64,000 nt of DNA, taken from contig DASVCL010000014.1 in the NCBI GenBank assembly GCA_036381615.1, forward strand, positions 11,295-75,294, read 5' to 3'. The DNA comes from CALANV01 sp036381615. GTDB taxonomy: Bacteria; Pseudomonadota; Alphaproteobacteria; CACIAM-22H2. Under the pieces are notes generated by a model. The model saw only the letters and a list, made by a program, of their open reading frames with translations. It did no database searches and was not told where the DNA came from. Shown piece after piece: positions 33,075 through 42,552 of this stretch (position 1 is the stretch's first letter; each line of letters opens with the position of its first letter). Both the position numbers and the translations under genes were made by a program.

Positions 33075-33467
33075 ATGGCTCGCGTAACCGTCGAGGACTG
33101 CGTCCTCAAGATTCCCAATCGTTTCGACCTCGTCATGCTTGCGGCGCAGCGCGCCCGCGAGATCAGCGCCGGTGCCCCGCTCACGGTCGAGCGTGACAAT
33201 GACAAGAACCCGGTGGTCGCGTTGCGAGAGATCGCCGAGAGCTCGACCGACAACGACAATCTTCGCCAGGCGCTGATTACCGGCCTGCAGAAGCATGTCG
33301 AGACGGAAGAGCCGGAAGAAGACATGATGGAGCTTCTCGCCGCCGAGCGCGACGTGGCCGGCGTGCCGTACGAGGCTTCGGCCGAAGGCGCCGAGGACGA
33401 GATGTCCATCGAAGAAGGGGCGGGCGAGGACGCCAGCGAAGCTTCCGAGACCGGCGAGGAGGAGTGA
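33075..33467 (+). CDS. rpoZ: DNA-directed RNA polymerase omega subunit
   Basis: Small polymerase subunit that helps beta-prime folding and takes part in the ppGpp response. The 130-residue protein starts MARVTVEDCVLKIPNRFDLV and has the conserved AQRAREISAGAPLTV and NPVVALREIAE segments. The C-terminal half is a long acidic tail (about 78-130, rich in E, D, A and S), common in alphaproteobacteria. A GGAG-like site precedes the ATG, and a good vegetative promoter lies upstream. Confidence 0.97.
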   Translation: MARVTVEDCVLKIPNRFDLVMLAAQRAREISAGAPLTVERDNDKNPVVALREIAESSTDNDNLRQALITGLQKHVETEEPEEDMMELLAAERDVAGVPYEASAEGAEDEMSIEEGAGEDASEASETGEEE

Positions 33468-33546
33468 CGCCGGCGGCATTGCACGCCACGTCATCGCGGC
33501 GCTGCCGGCCGGCGGCGCCGCCCCCGCGGCTCTGGGACAGTGAGCC

Positions 33547-35688
33547 ATGATCCGCCAATACGAACTCGTCGAACGCGTTCGCGCCTACGATCCCAATGTG
33601 GACGAGGATGCGCTGAACCGCGCCTACGTTTTCTCGATGAAGGTGCACGGGTCGCAGAAGCGCGCTTCTGGCGACCCGTATTTCTCCCACCCGCTGGAAG
33701 TCGCGGGCATTCTCACCCAGTTCAAGCTCGACAGCGCCTCGATCGTGACCGCGCTGCTTCACGACACGGTCGAGGACACGCTCACGACGATCGAGGAAAT
33801 CGAGCGGCTGTTCGGGCCGGAGATCGCCCGGCTCGTCGATGGCGTCACCAAGCTGTCGCGGCTGGAGCTGCAGTCGGATCAGAGCCGGCAGGCGGAGAAC
33901 TTCCGCAAGCTGGTCATCGCGATGTCAGAGGATATTCGTGTCCTCCTCGTGAAGCTCGCGGACCGCCTGCACAACATGCGGACGCTCCATTACATCAGCA
34001 ATCCTGAGAAGCGCCTGCGGATCGCACGCGAGACCATGGAGATCTACGTGCCGCTGGCGGAGCGCATCGGCATGCGCAACATGCAGGACGAGCTCGAGGA
34101 CCTCGCGTTCGCACAGTTGAATCCCGACGCCCGGGACTCGATCATCGCGCGGCTCAAGTTCCTGCGCGAGCGCGGCGGCGACATCGTGACGCGCATCACG
34201 GACCAGCTCAAGCGCGTGCTGGCCGAGGACGGGCTCGACGCATGGGTGTCGGGCCGCGAGAAGACGCCGTACTCGATCTGGCGGAAGATGCAGCGCAAGA
34301 ACGTCGGGTTCGAGCAACTGTCCGACATCATGGCGTTCCGCGTGGTCGTCGAGAACGTTGCCGACTGTTACCGCGCCCTCGGCGTGATCCATTCGCGCTA
34401 TCCGGTCGTTCCGGGCCGCTTCAAGGATTATGTGTCGACGCCGAAGCCGAACGGATACCGCTCGATCCACACCGGTGTGTTCGGGCCGGAGCAGCAGCGC
34501 ATCGAGGTCCAGATCCGTACGCGCGAGATGCACGAGGTCGCCGAGTACGGAGTCGCGGCCCACTGGAAATACAAGTCGGGCGAGGCGAAGACCGACGGCA
34601 AGCAATATCGGTGGATGCGCGAGCTGCTCGATATTCTCGAGCACGCCTCGTCGCCGGAGGAATTCCTCGAGCATACCAAGCTCGAGATGTTCCAGGACCA
34701 GGTGTTCTGCTTCACGCCGAAAGGCGATCTGATTGCGCTGCCGCGCGGCGCGACATTGGTCGACTTCGCCTACGCCGTGCACTCGGAGGTCGGCGATCAT
34801 TGCGTCGGCGGCAAGATCAACGGCCGCATGATGCCGCTCAAGACGGCGCTGTCGAACGGCGATCAGGTCGAGATCATCACGTCCAAGGCGCAGACCCCGT
34901 CGCCGACATGGGAGCGTTTCGTCGTCACGGGCAAGGCGCGCGCGCGGATCCGGCGTTTCATCCGCACGCAGCAGCGTGCCCAGTTCGTCGCTCTCGGCCG
35001 CTCGATGGTCCAGAAGGCGTTCCGCCAGGAAGGCTACGAGTTCACCGAAAAGGCGATCGAGGGGGTGCTGAAGGTCTTCAAATGCGAGGAGCCTGACGAT
35101 CTCTACGCCGCGGTCGGCGAGGGCAAGATCTCGGAGCGCGAGGTCATCGGCGCCATCTTTCCGGGCATCAAGACGCCGGCCAAGCCGTCGAAGGTGGTGC
35201 CGCTGTCGCGCGGCCGCGCCAAGGACAAGAACCGGACCGGCGCAATCCCGATCCGGGGCCTCATTCCGGGCATGGCGGTACACTATGCCGGGTGCTGCCA
35301 TCCGCTGCCGGGCGATCGCATTGTCGGCATCGTCACGACGGGCAAGGGCGTCACGATCCATACGATCGACTGCGACACGCTTGCGAGCTTCGCCGACATG
35401 CCGGAACGCTGGATCGACGTGGCATGGGAGGCGCCGGACGAGGGCGAAACGCGCGTCGGCCGCATTGCCATTGTCGTCGCCAACGAACCGGGCAGCCTCG
35501 GTGCGCTCTCGACCGTCATCGCGCGCAACAGCGGCAACATCACGAACCTGAAGATCACGAACCGAAGTCAGCAGTTCTGGGAGATGCTGATCGACATCGA
35601 GGTGCGCGACCTGAAACATCTCACTAACATCATCGCGGCGCTGCGGGCGACACCGGCGATCAGCTCGGTCGACCGGGCGCGCGGCTGA
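33547..35688 (+). CDS. rsh: Bifunctional (p)ppGpp synthetase/hydrolase, RelA/SpoT homologue
   Basis: Makes and destroys the alarmone (p)ppGpp. Domains in order: HD hydrolase (H72-D73 in ALLHDTVED), synthetase (RFKDYVSTPKPNGYRSIHT, about 292-310), TGS (VFCFTPKGDLIALPRGATLVDFAYAVH), the conserved-cysteine region (AGCCHPLPGD) and a C-terminal ACT domain (AIVVANEPGSLGAL). At 713 residues it is a normal alphaproteobacterial Rsh. Both active sites look intact. The position after rpoZ is conserved in proteobacteria. Confidence 0.97.
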   Translation: MIRQYELVERVRAYDPNVDEDALNRAYVFSMKVHGSQKRASGDPYFSHPLEVAGILTQFKLDSASIVTALLHDTVEDTLTTIEEIERLFGPEIARLVDGVTKLSRLELQSDQSRQAENFRKLVIAMSEDIRVLLVKLADRLHNMRTLHYISNPEKRLRIARETMEIYVPLAERIGMRNMQDELEDLAFAQLNPDARDSIIARLKFLRERGGDIVTRITDQLKRVLAEDGLDAWVSGREKTPYSIWRKMQRKNVGFEQLSDIMAFRVVVENVADCYRALGVIHSRYPVVPGRFKDYVSTPKPNGYRSIHTGVFGPEQQRIEVQIRTREMHEVAEYGVAAHWKYKSGEAKTDGKQYRWMRELLDILEHASSPEEFLEHTKLEMFQDQVFCFTPKGDLIALPRGATLVDFAYAVHSEVGDHCVGGKINGRMMPLKTALSNGDQVEIITSKAQTPSPTWERFVVTGKARARIRRFIRTQQRAQFVALGRSMVQKAFRQEGYEFTEKAIEGVLKVFKCEEPDDLYAAVGEGKISEREVIGAIFPGIKTPAKPSKVVPLSRGRAKDKNRTGAIPIRGLIPGMAVHYAGCCHPLPGDRIVGIVTTGKGVTIHTIDCDTLASFADMPERWIDVAWEAPDEGETRVGRIAIVVANEPGSLGALSTVIARNSGNITNLKITNRSQQFWEMLIDIEVRDLKHLTNIIAALRATPAISSVDRARG

Positions 35689-35701
35689 CGGGAGCACGGC
35701 C

Positions 35702-36472
35702 ATGAAGAGATATCTTCGCTTGGGCGTCAACATCGACCATGTCGCCACGATCCGGAATGCCCGGGGCGGCCGTCATCCCGACCCGGTCCGGGCCGCACGG
35801 TTGGCCGCGCAGGCCGGAGCCGACGGCATTACGGCGCATCTACGGGAGGACCGGCGCCACATCTCGGACGACGATATCCGCCGCCTGTCTTCCGAGATCG
35901 ATCTGCCGCTGAACCTCGAGATGGCCGCGACCGACGAGATGCTCGAGATCGCCTTGCGTCACCGCCCTCATGCCGCCTGCATCGTGCCGGAGCGACGCGA
36001 GGAACGTACGACCGAGGGGGGGCTCGACGTCGTCCGCGGATACGACCACCTGGCGCGTTTCGTGCGCGAACTGTCCGCCGCCGGGATCCGCGTGTCCTTG
36101 TTCATCGAGCCGGACCGTGCTGCGCTGGATGCGGCGAAGGCGCTTGGGGCGCCCGTGGTCGAGCTGCATACCGGTGCGTATTGCGACGCTTGGTCCGAGG
36201 AACCAGGCGGCAGCCGCGCGCGGCGCGAACTCGACCGCATCGTCGCCGCCGCGGCGCACGCCGAGGCGCTCGGGCTGGAGTGCCATGCGGGCCATGGCCT
36301 CAGCTTCGACACGGTCGTTCCGGTTGCAATGATTCCGACCATCGTCGAACTCAATATCGGCCATTTTCTCGTCGGCGAAGCGATCTTCAGCGGGTTGGAC
36401 AGCGCCATCAAGCGCATGCGCAGCCTTATGGACAAGGCGCGCGCCGAAGCCGGCGGCGAACGGTCGGCCTGA
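35702..36472 (+). CDS. pdxJ: Pyridoxine 5'-phosphate synthase
   Basis: Forms pyridoxine 5'-phosphate from 1-deoxyxylulose 5-phosphate and 3-amino-1-hydroxyacetone phosphate. The 256-residue TIM barrel has GVNIDHVATIRNARGG near the start, the catalytic AHLREDRRHI, LEMAATDEM and the C-terminal GHGLSFDTV and ELNIGHFLVGEAIF motifs. It starts 13 bases after rsh and precedes acpS, the standard order. Confidence 0.97.
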   Translation: MKRYLRLGVNIDHVATIRNARGGRHPDPVRAARLAAQAGADGITAHLREDRRHISDDDIRRLSSEIDLPLNLEMAATDEMLEIALRHRPHAACIVPERREERTTEGGLDVVRGYDHLARFVRELSAAGIRVSLFIEPDRAALDAAKALGAPVVELHTGAYCDAWSEEPGGSRARRELDRIVAAAAHAEALGLECHAGHGLSFDTVVPVAMIPTIVELNIGHFLVGEAIFSGLDSAIKRMRSLMDKARAEAGGERSA

Positions 36473-36520
36473 GCGGACAAGGTCGGCCGGCCCCGTGCCG
36501 GTCGGATCGGGCATGAGGCA

Positions 36521-36955
36521 ATGATTCTGGGCATCGGCAGCGACCTCGTCGACATCGGACGGATCGAGCGGACGCTTGCACGGTTCGGCGAGCGCTTCAT
36601 CACCCGGATCTTCACGGAAATGGAGCGGCGCCGAAGCGAAGGGCGGGCCGACCGCGTCGCCAGCTATGCGCGCCGCTTTGCCGCCAAGGAGGCCTGTGCC
36701 AAGGCCCTCGGTACGGGGTTCCGCCACGGGGTCTATTGGCGCGACATGGGCGTGGTCAACCGGCCGGGCGGTCAACCGACGCTGGCGCTTACCGGCGGCG
36801 CGCTCGTCCGCCTCAATCAGCTGGTGCCGCCGGGCATGGTGGCGCGAATCGACCTGTCCATGACCGACGATCCGCCGGTCGCGCAGGCGATCGTGATCAT
36901 TTCGGCCGAGCCGGCCGCCGCGCGCGGTGAGGCGATACAGGGCGGCCGCGCTTGA
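36521..36955 (+). CDS. acpS: Holo-[acyl-carrier-protein] synthase
   Basis: Transfers phosphopantetheine from CoA to acyl carrier protein. The 144-residue trimeric enzyme starts MILGIGSDLVDIGRIERT with the magnesium ligand D8, and has the FAAKEACAKALGTGF motif containing the catalytic glutamate. A slightly extended, alanine-rich C-terminus is present. The stop overlaps a promoter-like TTGACA for lepB. Confidence 0.96.
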   Translation: MILGIGSDLVDIGRIERTLARFGERFITRIFTEMERRRSEGRADRVASYARRFAAKEACAKALGTGFRHGVYWRDMGVVNRPGGQPTLALTGGALVRLNQLVPPGMVARIDLSMTDDPPVAQAIVIISAEPAAARGEAIQGGRA

Positions 36956-36981
36956 CAGGGGCGGTCCCGCAAGGCTCTATC
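36952..36981 (+). promoter_or_regulatory. Probable promoter of lepB
   Basis: A perfect -35 TTGACA (36952-36957) overlaps the acpS stop. The best -10 match, TCTATC (36976-36981), is 18 bases further and only partial. It would start transcription about 40 bases ahead of the lepB ATG. It may provide separate control of lepB-rnc-era. Confidence 0.5.
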
Positions 36982-37025
36982 CGCCTTGTAATTCACGAGA
37001 GTGTTCCGACGACTTGTTCTTCCGC

Positions 37026-37805
37026 ATGAAAAGCAACGAAACGGCTCCGACCCGCAAGTCGTCGGGCGGATTTGTCGAATTCCTCAAGACCGTCGTGTGG
37101 GCCGGCGTGATCGCGCTCGGCATCCGCACGGTCGCGGTCGAGCCCTTCAACATACCGTCGGAGTCGATGGTGCCGAACCTGCTGGTCGGCGACTATCTCT
37201 TCGTCTCGAAATTCTCTTACGGCTACAGCCGCTTTTCGCTGCCGGGCTGGCTCACCGGCATCGACGTTCTCGATGGCGGTCGGCTGTTCTTCACGGCGCC
37301 GGAGCGCGGCGACGTGGCCGTTTTCAAGCTTCCGCGCGACACGGGCGTCGACTACATCAAGCGCATCATCGGCCTTCCCGGCGATCGGATTCAGGTTCAG
37401 CAAGGCGTGCTTTACATCAACGGCGAACCGGTCCGGCGCCAGCGCATCGAGGACTTCGTCAAGCGCGAGGGCGGCATCGTGACCCGGGTGCCGCAATACA
37501 TCGAGACGCTGCCGAACGGAAAGCGGTACCGGGTCATCGAATATTCCGATCACGGTACGCTCGACGACACGCCGGCCTATTTCGTTCCGGAAGGCCATTA
37601 CTTCGCCATGGGCGACAACCGCGACAACTCTCTCGACAGCCGTGTGCCGGCAGCGAACATGGGGGTCGGATTCATTCCGGCGGAGAATCTCGTGGGTCGC
37701 GCCGAATTCCTGTTCTTCTCGACCGATGGCAGCGCGCGTCTGTGGGAATTCTGGAACTGGCCGGCCGCGATCCGCTACAGCCGCATCTTCAAGACCATTG
37801 AGTAA
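37026..37805 (+). CDS. lepB: Signal peptidase I
   Basis: Removes Sec and Tat signal peptides at the inner membrane. The 259-residue protein has one N-terminal membrane helix (FLKTVVWAGVIALGIRTVAV, about 19-38), the catalytic serine S47 in PSESM, the lysine K112 in DYIKRIIGLPGD and the GDNRDNSLDSR box. The ATG at 37026 is chosen because the frame upstream lies over acpS. The start lacks a clear ribosome site. rnc begins inside its last codons. Confidence 0.95.
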   Translation: MKSNETAPTRKSSGGFVEFLKTVVWAGVIALGIRTVAVEPFNIPSESMVPNLLVGDYLFVSKFSYGYSRFSLPGWLTGIDVLDGGRLFFTAPERGDVAVFKLPRDTGVDYIKRIIGLPGDRIQVQQGVLYINGEPVRRQRIEDFVKREGGIVTRVPQYIETLPNGKRYRVIEYSDHGTLDDTPAYFVPEGHYFAMGDNRDNSLDSRVPAANMGVGFIPAENLVGRAEFLFFSTDGSARLWEFWNWPAAIRYSRIFKTIE

Positions 37806-38511
37806 GAAACTTCAGGACCGGCCGGAGGACCTCAAGACACTCGAGGCGGCCATCGGCTATCGCTTCGCCGATCCGCAACTGCTGCACGGGGCCTTGCGCC
37901 ACTCCAGCATTCCGGCGGGGCGGGGGCGGGTGCGCGGCACCGACTTCGAACGTCTGGAGTTCCTCGGCGATCGCGTTCTTGGCCTCGTCGTCGCCGATCT
38001 CCTGATGTCCAAGTTTCCGAACGAATCGGAAGGAGACCTGGCCCGGCGTCATGCCGCACTCGTCAGCCGCCGCACGCTGGCGGACGTGGCCGGTGAGATC
38101 GAGCTCGGCCGCTATCTGCGCCTGACGCGGGGAGAGGACGAATCGGGCGGCCGGCGGAAGCCCAGCGTGCTCGCCGACGCCTTCGAAGCGGTGATCGGCG
38201 CGATATATCTGGACGGCGGCCTGGCGGCGGCGGCGCAGCTCATCACGACGTTGTATGCGACGCGCGTGTCCGGCGGCACCAAGCCGCCGCGCGACCCGAA
38301 GACGGCGCTGCAGGAATGGGCGCAGGGCCGGGGCCTGCCGTTGCCGAGCTATCAGACGGTAAAGGTCGAGGGACCGGCGCATCAGCCGCGCTTCGAGGTC
38401 GAGGTGCGCGTGAGCGGGTTCGACCCGGCGCGCGCCGAGGGGCCGTCGAAACGCAATGCCGAACGGGCCGCGGCGGCTGCCCTGCTCGAGCGGCTCGCGG
38501 CGGACGAATGA
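37798..38511 (+). CDS. rnc: Ribonuclease III
   Basis: Cuts double-stranded RNA in rRNA and mRNA processing. The 237-residue protein has the signature ERLEFLGDRVL (51-61), the second acidic motif DAFEAVIGAIYLDGG and a C-terminal double-stranded RNA-binding domain (PKTALQEWAQGRGLPLPSY onward). The likely start is TTG at 37798, overlapping the lepB stop, since no ATG or GTG lies near the conserved beginning. This suggests translational coupling to lepB. The ATG-started extension to 37642 is antisense-like and rejected. Confidence 0.93.
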   Translation: MSKKLQDRPEDLKTLEAAIGYRFADPQLLHGALRHSSIPAGRGRVRGTDFERLEFLGDRVLGLVVADLLMSKFPNESEGDLARRHAALVSRRTLADVAGEIELGRYLRLTRGEDESGGRRKPSVLADAFEAVIGAIYLDGGLAAAAQLITTLYATRVSGGTKPPRDPKTALQEWAQGRGLPLPSYQTVKVEGPAHQPRFEVEVRVSGFDPARAEGPSKRNAERAAAAALLERLAADE

Positions 38512-39422
38512 GCGCGACCATGGGAGAGCGCCAAACGCATTGCGGTTTCGTCGCCGTGCTCGGTGCGCCGAACGCGGGAAAGTCGACGCTCGTCAACCGG
38601 CTGGTCGGGGCCAAGGTGTCGATCGTGTCGCCGAAGGTCCAGACGACGCGCACGCGGATCACTGGCATTGCGATCCAGGAAAACACGCAGATCGTGTTCC
38701 TCGACCTGCCGGGAATCTTCGTCCCGCGCCGGCGCCTCGACCGTGCCATGGTCGATGCGGCATGGCGCGGCGTCGAGGATGCCGACACCGCACTGGTCCT
38801 CGTCGATGCTGCGCGCGGCATCGACGAGGACACCGAGACCATCCTCGCCGGACTGAAGACGCGCGAGATCAAAGCGGTTCTCGTCCTCAACAAGATCGAC
38901 CTGGTGAAACCGCCGGTGCTGCTGCAGCTGTCGGCCGATCTCAACGCGCGGACGAGTTTCGAGGCGACTTTCATGGTGTCGGCCGCGACGGGCGATGGCG
39001 TGGACGACCTCATGCGCTTTCTGGTCGCGCACATGCCCGAAGGCCCCTGGCTCTACCCCGAGGATCAGCTGACCGACCTGTCCGAGCGTCTGCTCGCCGC
39101 CGAAATCACGCGCGAGCAGATCTTCCTTCAGCTTCACCAGGAGCTCCCCTACAGCGCGGCGGTCGAAACGGAAAAGTGGGAGAATTTCGCCGACGGGTCC
39201 GTTCGCATCGACCAGACGATCTTCGTCCAGCGCGAGGGCCAGAAGAAGATCGTCATCGGCGAGAAGGGGAACCGCATCAAGTCGATCGGCGCGGCCGCAC
39301 GGGCGGAACTCGCACGCGTGCTCGGTCGCAAGGTGCACCTGTTCCTCTACGTCAAGGTCGCGGAGGACTGGGCGGAGCGGCGTGAGTTCTTTCGGGCCTG
39401 GGGCCTCGAATACGACGTCTGA
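38508..39422 (+). CDS. era: GTPase Era (16S rRNA maturation)
   Basis: Binds the 3' end of 16S rRNA and couples GTP hydrolysis to 30S assembly. The 304-residue protein has G1 GAPNAGKS (19-26), the switch region KVQTTRTRITGI, G3 DLPG, G4 NKID and a C-terminal KH domain with GEKGNRIKSIG. The ATG at 38508 overlaps the rnc stop (ATGA); a second ATG lies 4 codons later. The rnc-era pair is conserved. Confidence 0.97.
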   Translation: MSATMGERQTHCGFVAVLGAPNAGKSTLVNRLVGAKVSIVSPKVQTTRTRITGIAIQENTQIVFLDLPGIFVPRRRLDRAMVDAAWRGVEDADTALVLVDAARGIDEDTETILAGLKTREIKAVLVLNKIDLVKPPVLLQLSADLNARTSFEATFMVSAATGDGVDDLMRFLVAHMPEGPWLYPEDQLTDLSERLLAAEITREQIFLQLHQELPYSAAVETEKWENFADGSVRIDQTIFVQREGQKKIVIGEKGNRIKSIGAAARAELARVLGRKVHLFLYVKVAEDWAERREFFRAWGLEYDV

Positions 39423-39464
39423 TCGGATGCACTGGCGCGGATCGCTTCGTTAGAGTCGCCGGCG

Positions 39465-40211
39465 ATGGAATGGCATGACCAGGGAATTGTCCTCGCACGC
39501 CGGCGTCATGGCGAATCGTCGGCGATCGTGTCGCTGTTCACGCGGGATCATGGTCGCCATCTCGGTCTCGTGCGCGGCGGCAGCGGTCGCCGCGGCGCCG
39601 GCGTGTATCAGCCGGGGAATATCGTAAGCGCCGGCTGGCGCGGGCGCCTGCCGGAGCACCTCGGCGCCTTTTCGTGCGAGCTGGTCGAGAGCATTGCGGC
39701 GCGTCTTCTCGACGATCCGCTGCGTCTGGGGGCGCTGACCTCCGCCTGTGCGATCGTCGAGGCGACCCTGCCCGAACGCGAGCCGCATCGCGGCCTCTAT
39801 GAGGCGACGCTCGATCTGGTTCGCCGCCTCGATCAGCCGGACTGGGCCGCCCGTTACGTGCGCTGGGAATGCCAGGCCTTGGCCGATCTCGGGTTCGGGC
39901 TCGAGCTTGGCCGTTGCGCGGTCACGGGCCAGACCCACGACCTCGCCTTCGTATCGCCGCGGTCGGGCCGGGCCGTCAGCCGCGAGGCGGGGCGCGCCTA
40001 TGCCGACCGCTTGTTCGCGCTGCCGTCGTTCCTCGGCGACCCGGCCGGCGAAGCTCCCGACCCGGCGAGCGTGCTCGAAGGCCTGCGCATTACCGGGCAC
40101 TTCCTCGAGCGCAACGTGCTGACCGCGAACGACCGGCCGATGCCGGCCGCGCGTACTCAATTCGTAGAGAGATGGAGACGCGCGGCCACAAATTCTGGTA
40201 AAAAGGTTTAG
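39465..40211 (+). CDS. recO: DNA repair protein RecO
   Basis: Mediates RecA loading with RecR in gap repair. The 248-residue protein starts MEWHDQGIVLARRRHGESSAIVSLFTRDHG, which is the OB-fold of RecO, and continues with the helical part (LRLGALTSACAIVEATLPEREPH, RWECQALADLGFGLELGRCAVTG). Zinc-finger cysteines are mostly missing, as in many alphaproteobacteria. It lies between era and parC. Confidence 0.95.
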   Translation: MEWHDQGIVLARRRHGESSAIVSLFTRDHGRHLGLVRGGSGRRGAGVYQPGNIVSAGWRGRLPEHLGAFSCELVESIAARLLDDPLRLGALTSACAIVEATLPEREPHRGLYEATLDLVRRLDQPDWAARYVRWECQALADLGFGLELGRCAVTGQTHDLAFVSPRSGRAVSREAGRAYADRLFALPSFLGDPAGEAPDPASVLEGLRITGHFLERNVLTANDRPMPAARTQFVERWRRAATNSGKKV

Positions 40212-40234
40212 AACGAACTGAGAACTCGAAATCG

Positions 40235-42457
40235 ATGGCAACAAAGACGCTACCTGCTGCCGAAATCCGCCCCATCCCGCTCGCCGATGCGCTTGGGGAG
40301 CGCTACCTGTCCTACGCGCTGTCGACGATCATGTCGCGCTCGCTGCCGGACGTGCGCGACGGCCTCAAGCCGGTGCACCGGCGGCTGCTCTATGCGATGC
40401 GTCAGCTTGGCCTCGACCCGGAGGCGGGCTTCAAGAAATGCGCGCGCGTGGTCGGTGACGTCATCGGCAAATACCATCCGCACGGCGACACGGCCGTTTA
40501 CGACGCGCTCGTCCGGCTCGCCCAGGATTTCGCGCAGCGCTACCCGCTGGTGGACGGGCAGGGCAATTTCGGCAACATCGACGGCGACAATGCCGCGGCC
40601 ATGCGGTACACCGAAGCGCGCCTGACGGAGGTCGCGCAGGCGCTGCTCGAGGGCATCGACGAGGACGCGGTCGACTTCCGTTCGACATACGACGGCGAGG
40701 GCGAGGAGCCCGTCGTCCTGCCCGCGAGCTTTCCCAATCTGCTTGCCAACGGTGCCGCCGGCATCGCCGTGGGCATGGCGACGAGCATTCCGCCGCATAA
40801 TGTCGGCGAGGTCTGCGCCGCTCTTCTGCACCTGATCAAGTTTCCGAAGGCGACCGTCGCCAAGCTGGTCGAGCTCATGCCGGGGCCCGATTTCCCGACC
40901 GGCGGCGTGCTGGTCGAATCGCGGGAGTCGGTGGTGCAGGCCTATGCCACGGGCCGGGGCAGCTTCCGCGTGCGTGCCAAGTGGGAGGTCGAGAAGCTTC
41001 CGCACGGCCAGTACCAGATCGTCGTCACCGAGATCCCGTACCAGGTTCAAAAGTCGCGGCTGATTGAGAAGATTGCCGAACTGCTGGCCGAGAAGAAGCT
41101 CGCGCTGCTCGCGGACGTGCGGGACGAATCAGCCGAGGACGTACGGCTGGTGCTTGAGCCGAAGAGCCGCAACGTCGATCCGGCCGTACTGATGGAGTCG
41201 CTCTTCCGCCAGACCGATCTCGAGATCCGCTTCCCGCTCAATATGAACGTGCTGGACGCGAACAACGTCCCGCGCGTCATGAACCTGCGCGAGGTGCTGC
41301 AGGCCTTCCTCGATCACCGCCATGAGGTGCTGATCCGCCGGTCGCGCTTCCGGCTCGGCAACATCGAGCGGCGGCTGGAGATTCTCGACGGATATCTGAT
41401 CGCCTACCTCAATATCGACGCGGTGATCCGCATCATCCGCAACGAGGACGATCCCAAGACGGTCATGATGCGCAAGTGGCAGCTGACCGAATTGCAGGCC
41501 GATTCGATCCTGAACATGCGGCTGCGAGCGTTGCGCAAGCTCGAGGAGATCGAGATCCGCAACGAGCACAAGAAGCTGAGCCAGGAGAAGAGGGAACTGT
41601 CCGATCTTCTCAAGGACGAGAAGAAGCGCTGGCAGCGCATCAGCGAAGAGATCGGCGAGATCCGCAAGCGCTTCGGCGAGAAGACCGCCCTCGGCAAGCG
41701 GCGTTGTGAGATTGCCGACGCGCCGGCCCCGGTGATCGTTCCGGTCGAGGCGCTGATCGAGCGCGAGCCGATCACGATCGTCTGCTCGGAGAAGGGCTGG
41801 GTGCGCGCCTTCAAGGGGCACCTCGATGACCTGTCCGATATCCGCTACAAGGAAGGCGATCGGGAGCGGTTCAGCCTTCGGGCCGAAAGCACCGACAAGC
41901 TTCTGGTGTTCGCCACCAACGGACGATTCTACACCATCGCTTGCGATCGGCTGCCGGGCGGCCGTGGCGACGGCGAGCCGCTCAAGCTGATGCTGGATCT
42001 CGGCAGCGCCGATGTGGTCCAGCTTCTCCTGTTCAAGGGCGGGCGCAAGCTGGTCGTGGCCTCCAGCGACGGCCGCGGCTTCATCGTTCCCGAGGACGAG
42101 GTGTTCGCGCAGACGCGCGCCGGCAAACAGGTCCTCAACCTGCCCGAGGGCGTGGAGGCGCGGGCCTGCGCGGTGGTGGAAGGCGATACGGTTGCCGTGA
42201 TCGGCGAGAACCGCAAGCTGCTGCTGTTCCCGGTTGCGGAACTTCCGGAAATGACGCGTGGGCGCGGCGTTATCCTGCAGCGCTATCACAGCGGCGGATT
42301 GTCGGATCTCAAGGTATTCAACCGGGCCGACGGGTTGTCCTGGCGCGCCGGCAACGGGGTTCGCACCGAAACCAGTCTGCGCGACTGGCTCGGCGAGCGC
42401 GGACAGGCCGGGCGCCTGCCGCCCAACGGGTTCCCGCGTGCGAACCGGTTTACTTGA
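40235..42457 (+). CDS. parC: DNA topoisomerase IV subunit A
   Basis: Decatenates daughter chromosomes with ParE. The 740-residue protein has the catalytic tyrosine Y125 in AAMRYTEARL, the DNA-gate motif VVGDVIGKYHPHGDTAVYDAL and the shorter C-terminal beta-pinwheel that distinguishes ParC from GyrA in this class. The position matching E. coli Ser80 is threonine (T86) and that matching Glu84 is aspartate (D90). The GyrA box is not seen, which supports ParC. Confidence 0.95.
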   Translation: MATKTLPAAEIRPIPLADALGERYLSYALSTIMSRSLPDVRDGLKPVHRRLLYAMRQLGLDPEAGFKKCARVVGDVIGKYHPHGDTAVYDALVRLAQDFAQRYPLVDGQGNFGNIDGDNAAAMRYTEARLTEVAQALLEGIDEDAVDFRSTYDGEGEEPVVLPASFPNLLANGAAGIAVGMATSIPPHNVGEVCAALLHLIKFPKATVAKLVELMPGPDFPTGGVLVESRESVVQAYATGRGSFRVRAKWEVEKLPHGQYQIVVTEIPYQVQKSRLIEKIAELLAEKKLALLADVRDESAEDVRLVLEPKSRNVDPAVLMESLFRQTDLEIRFPLNMNVLDANNVPRVMNLREVLQAFLDHRHEVLIRRSRFRLGNIERRLEILDGYLIAYLNIDAVIRIIRNEDDPKTVMMRKWQLTELQADSILNMRLRALRKLEEIEIRNEHKKLSQEKRELSDLLKDEKKRWQRISEEIGEIRKRFGEKTALGKRRCEIADAPAPVIVPVEALIEREPITIVCSEKGWVRAFKGHLDDLSDIRYKEGDRERFSLRAESTDKLLVFATNGRFYTIACDRLPGGRGDGEPLKLMLDLGSADVVQLLLFKGGRKLVVASSDGRGFIVPEDEVFAQTRAGKQVLNLPEGVEARACAVVEGDTVAVIGENRKLLLFPVAELPEMTRGRGVILQRYHSGGLSDLKVFNRADGLSWRAGNGVRTETSLRDWLGERGQAGRLPPNGFPRANRFT

Positions 42458-42552
42458 GCCACGGCCGCGTCTATAAGGCATCCCGATTCCTGAGACCGCA
42501 CGGCTACCGGCTGCCGAGGGTGCCGGCAGACCATCAACTTTTTGAGGGAGAC

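Noticed and set aside
33925..35748. 607-codon leftward frame opposite relA/spoT
   Set aside because: Complete antisense of a clear Rsh gene; high GC leaves few stops in that frame.
42467..42476. Possible BioR site (TCTATAA half) upstream of bioY
   Set aside because: Only one half of the TTATnnATAA-type motif fits, so it was not listed as a feature.
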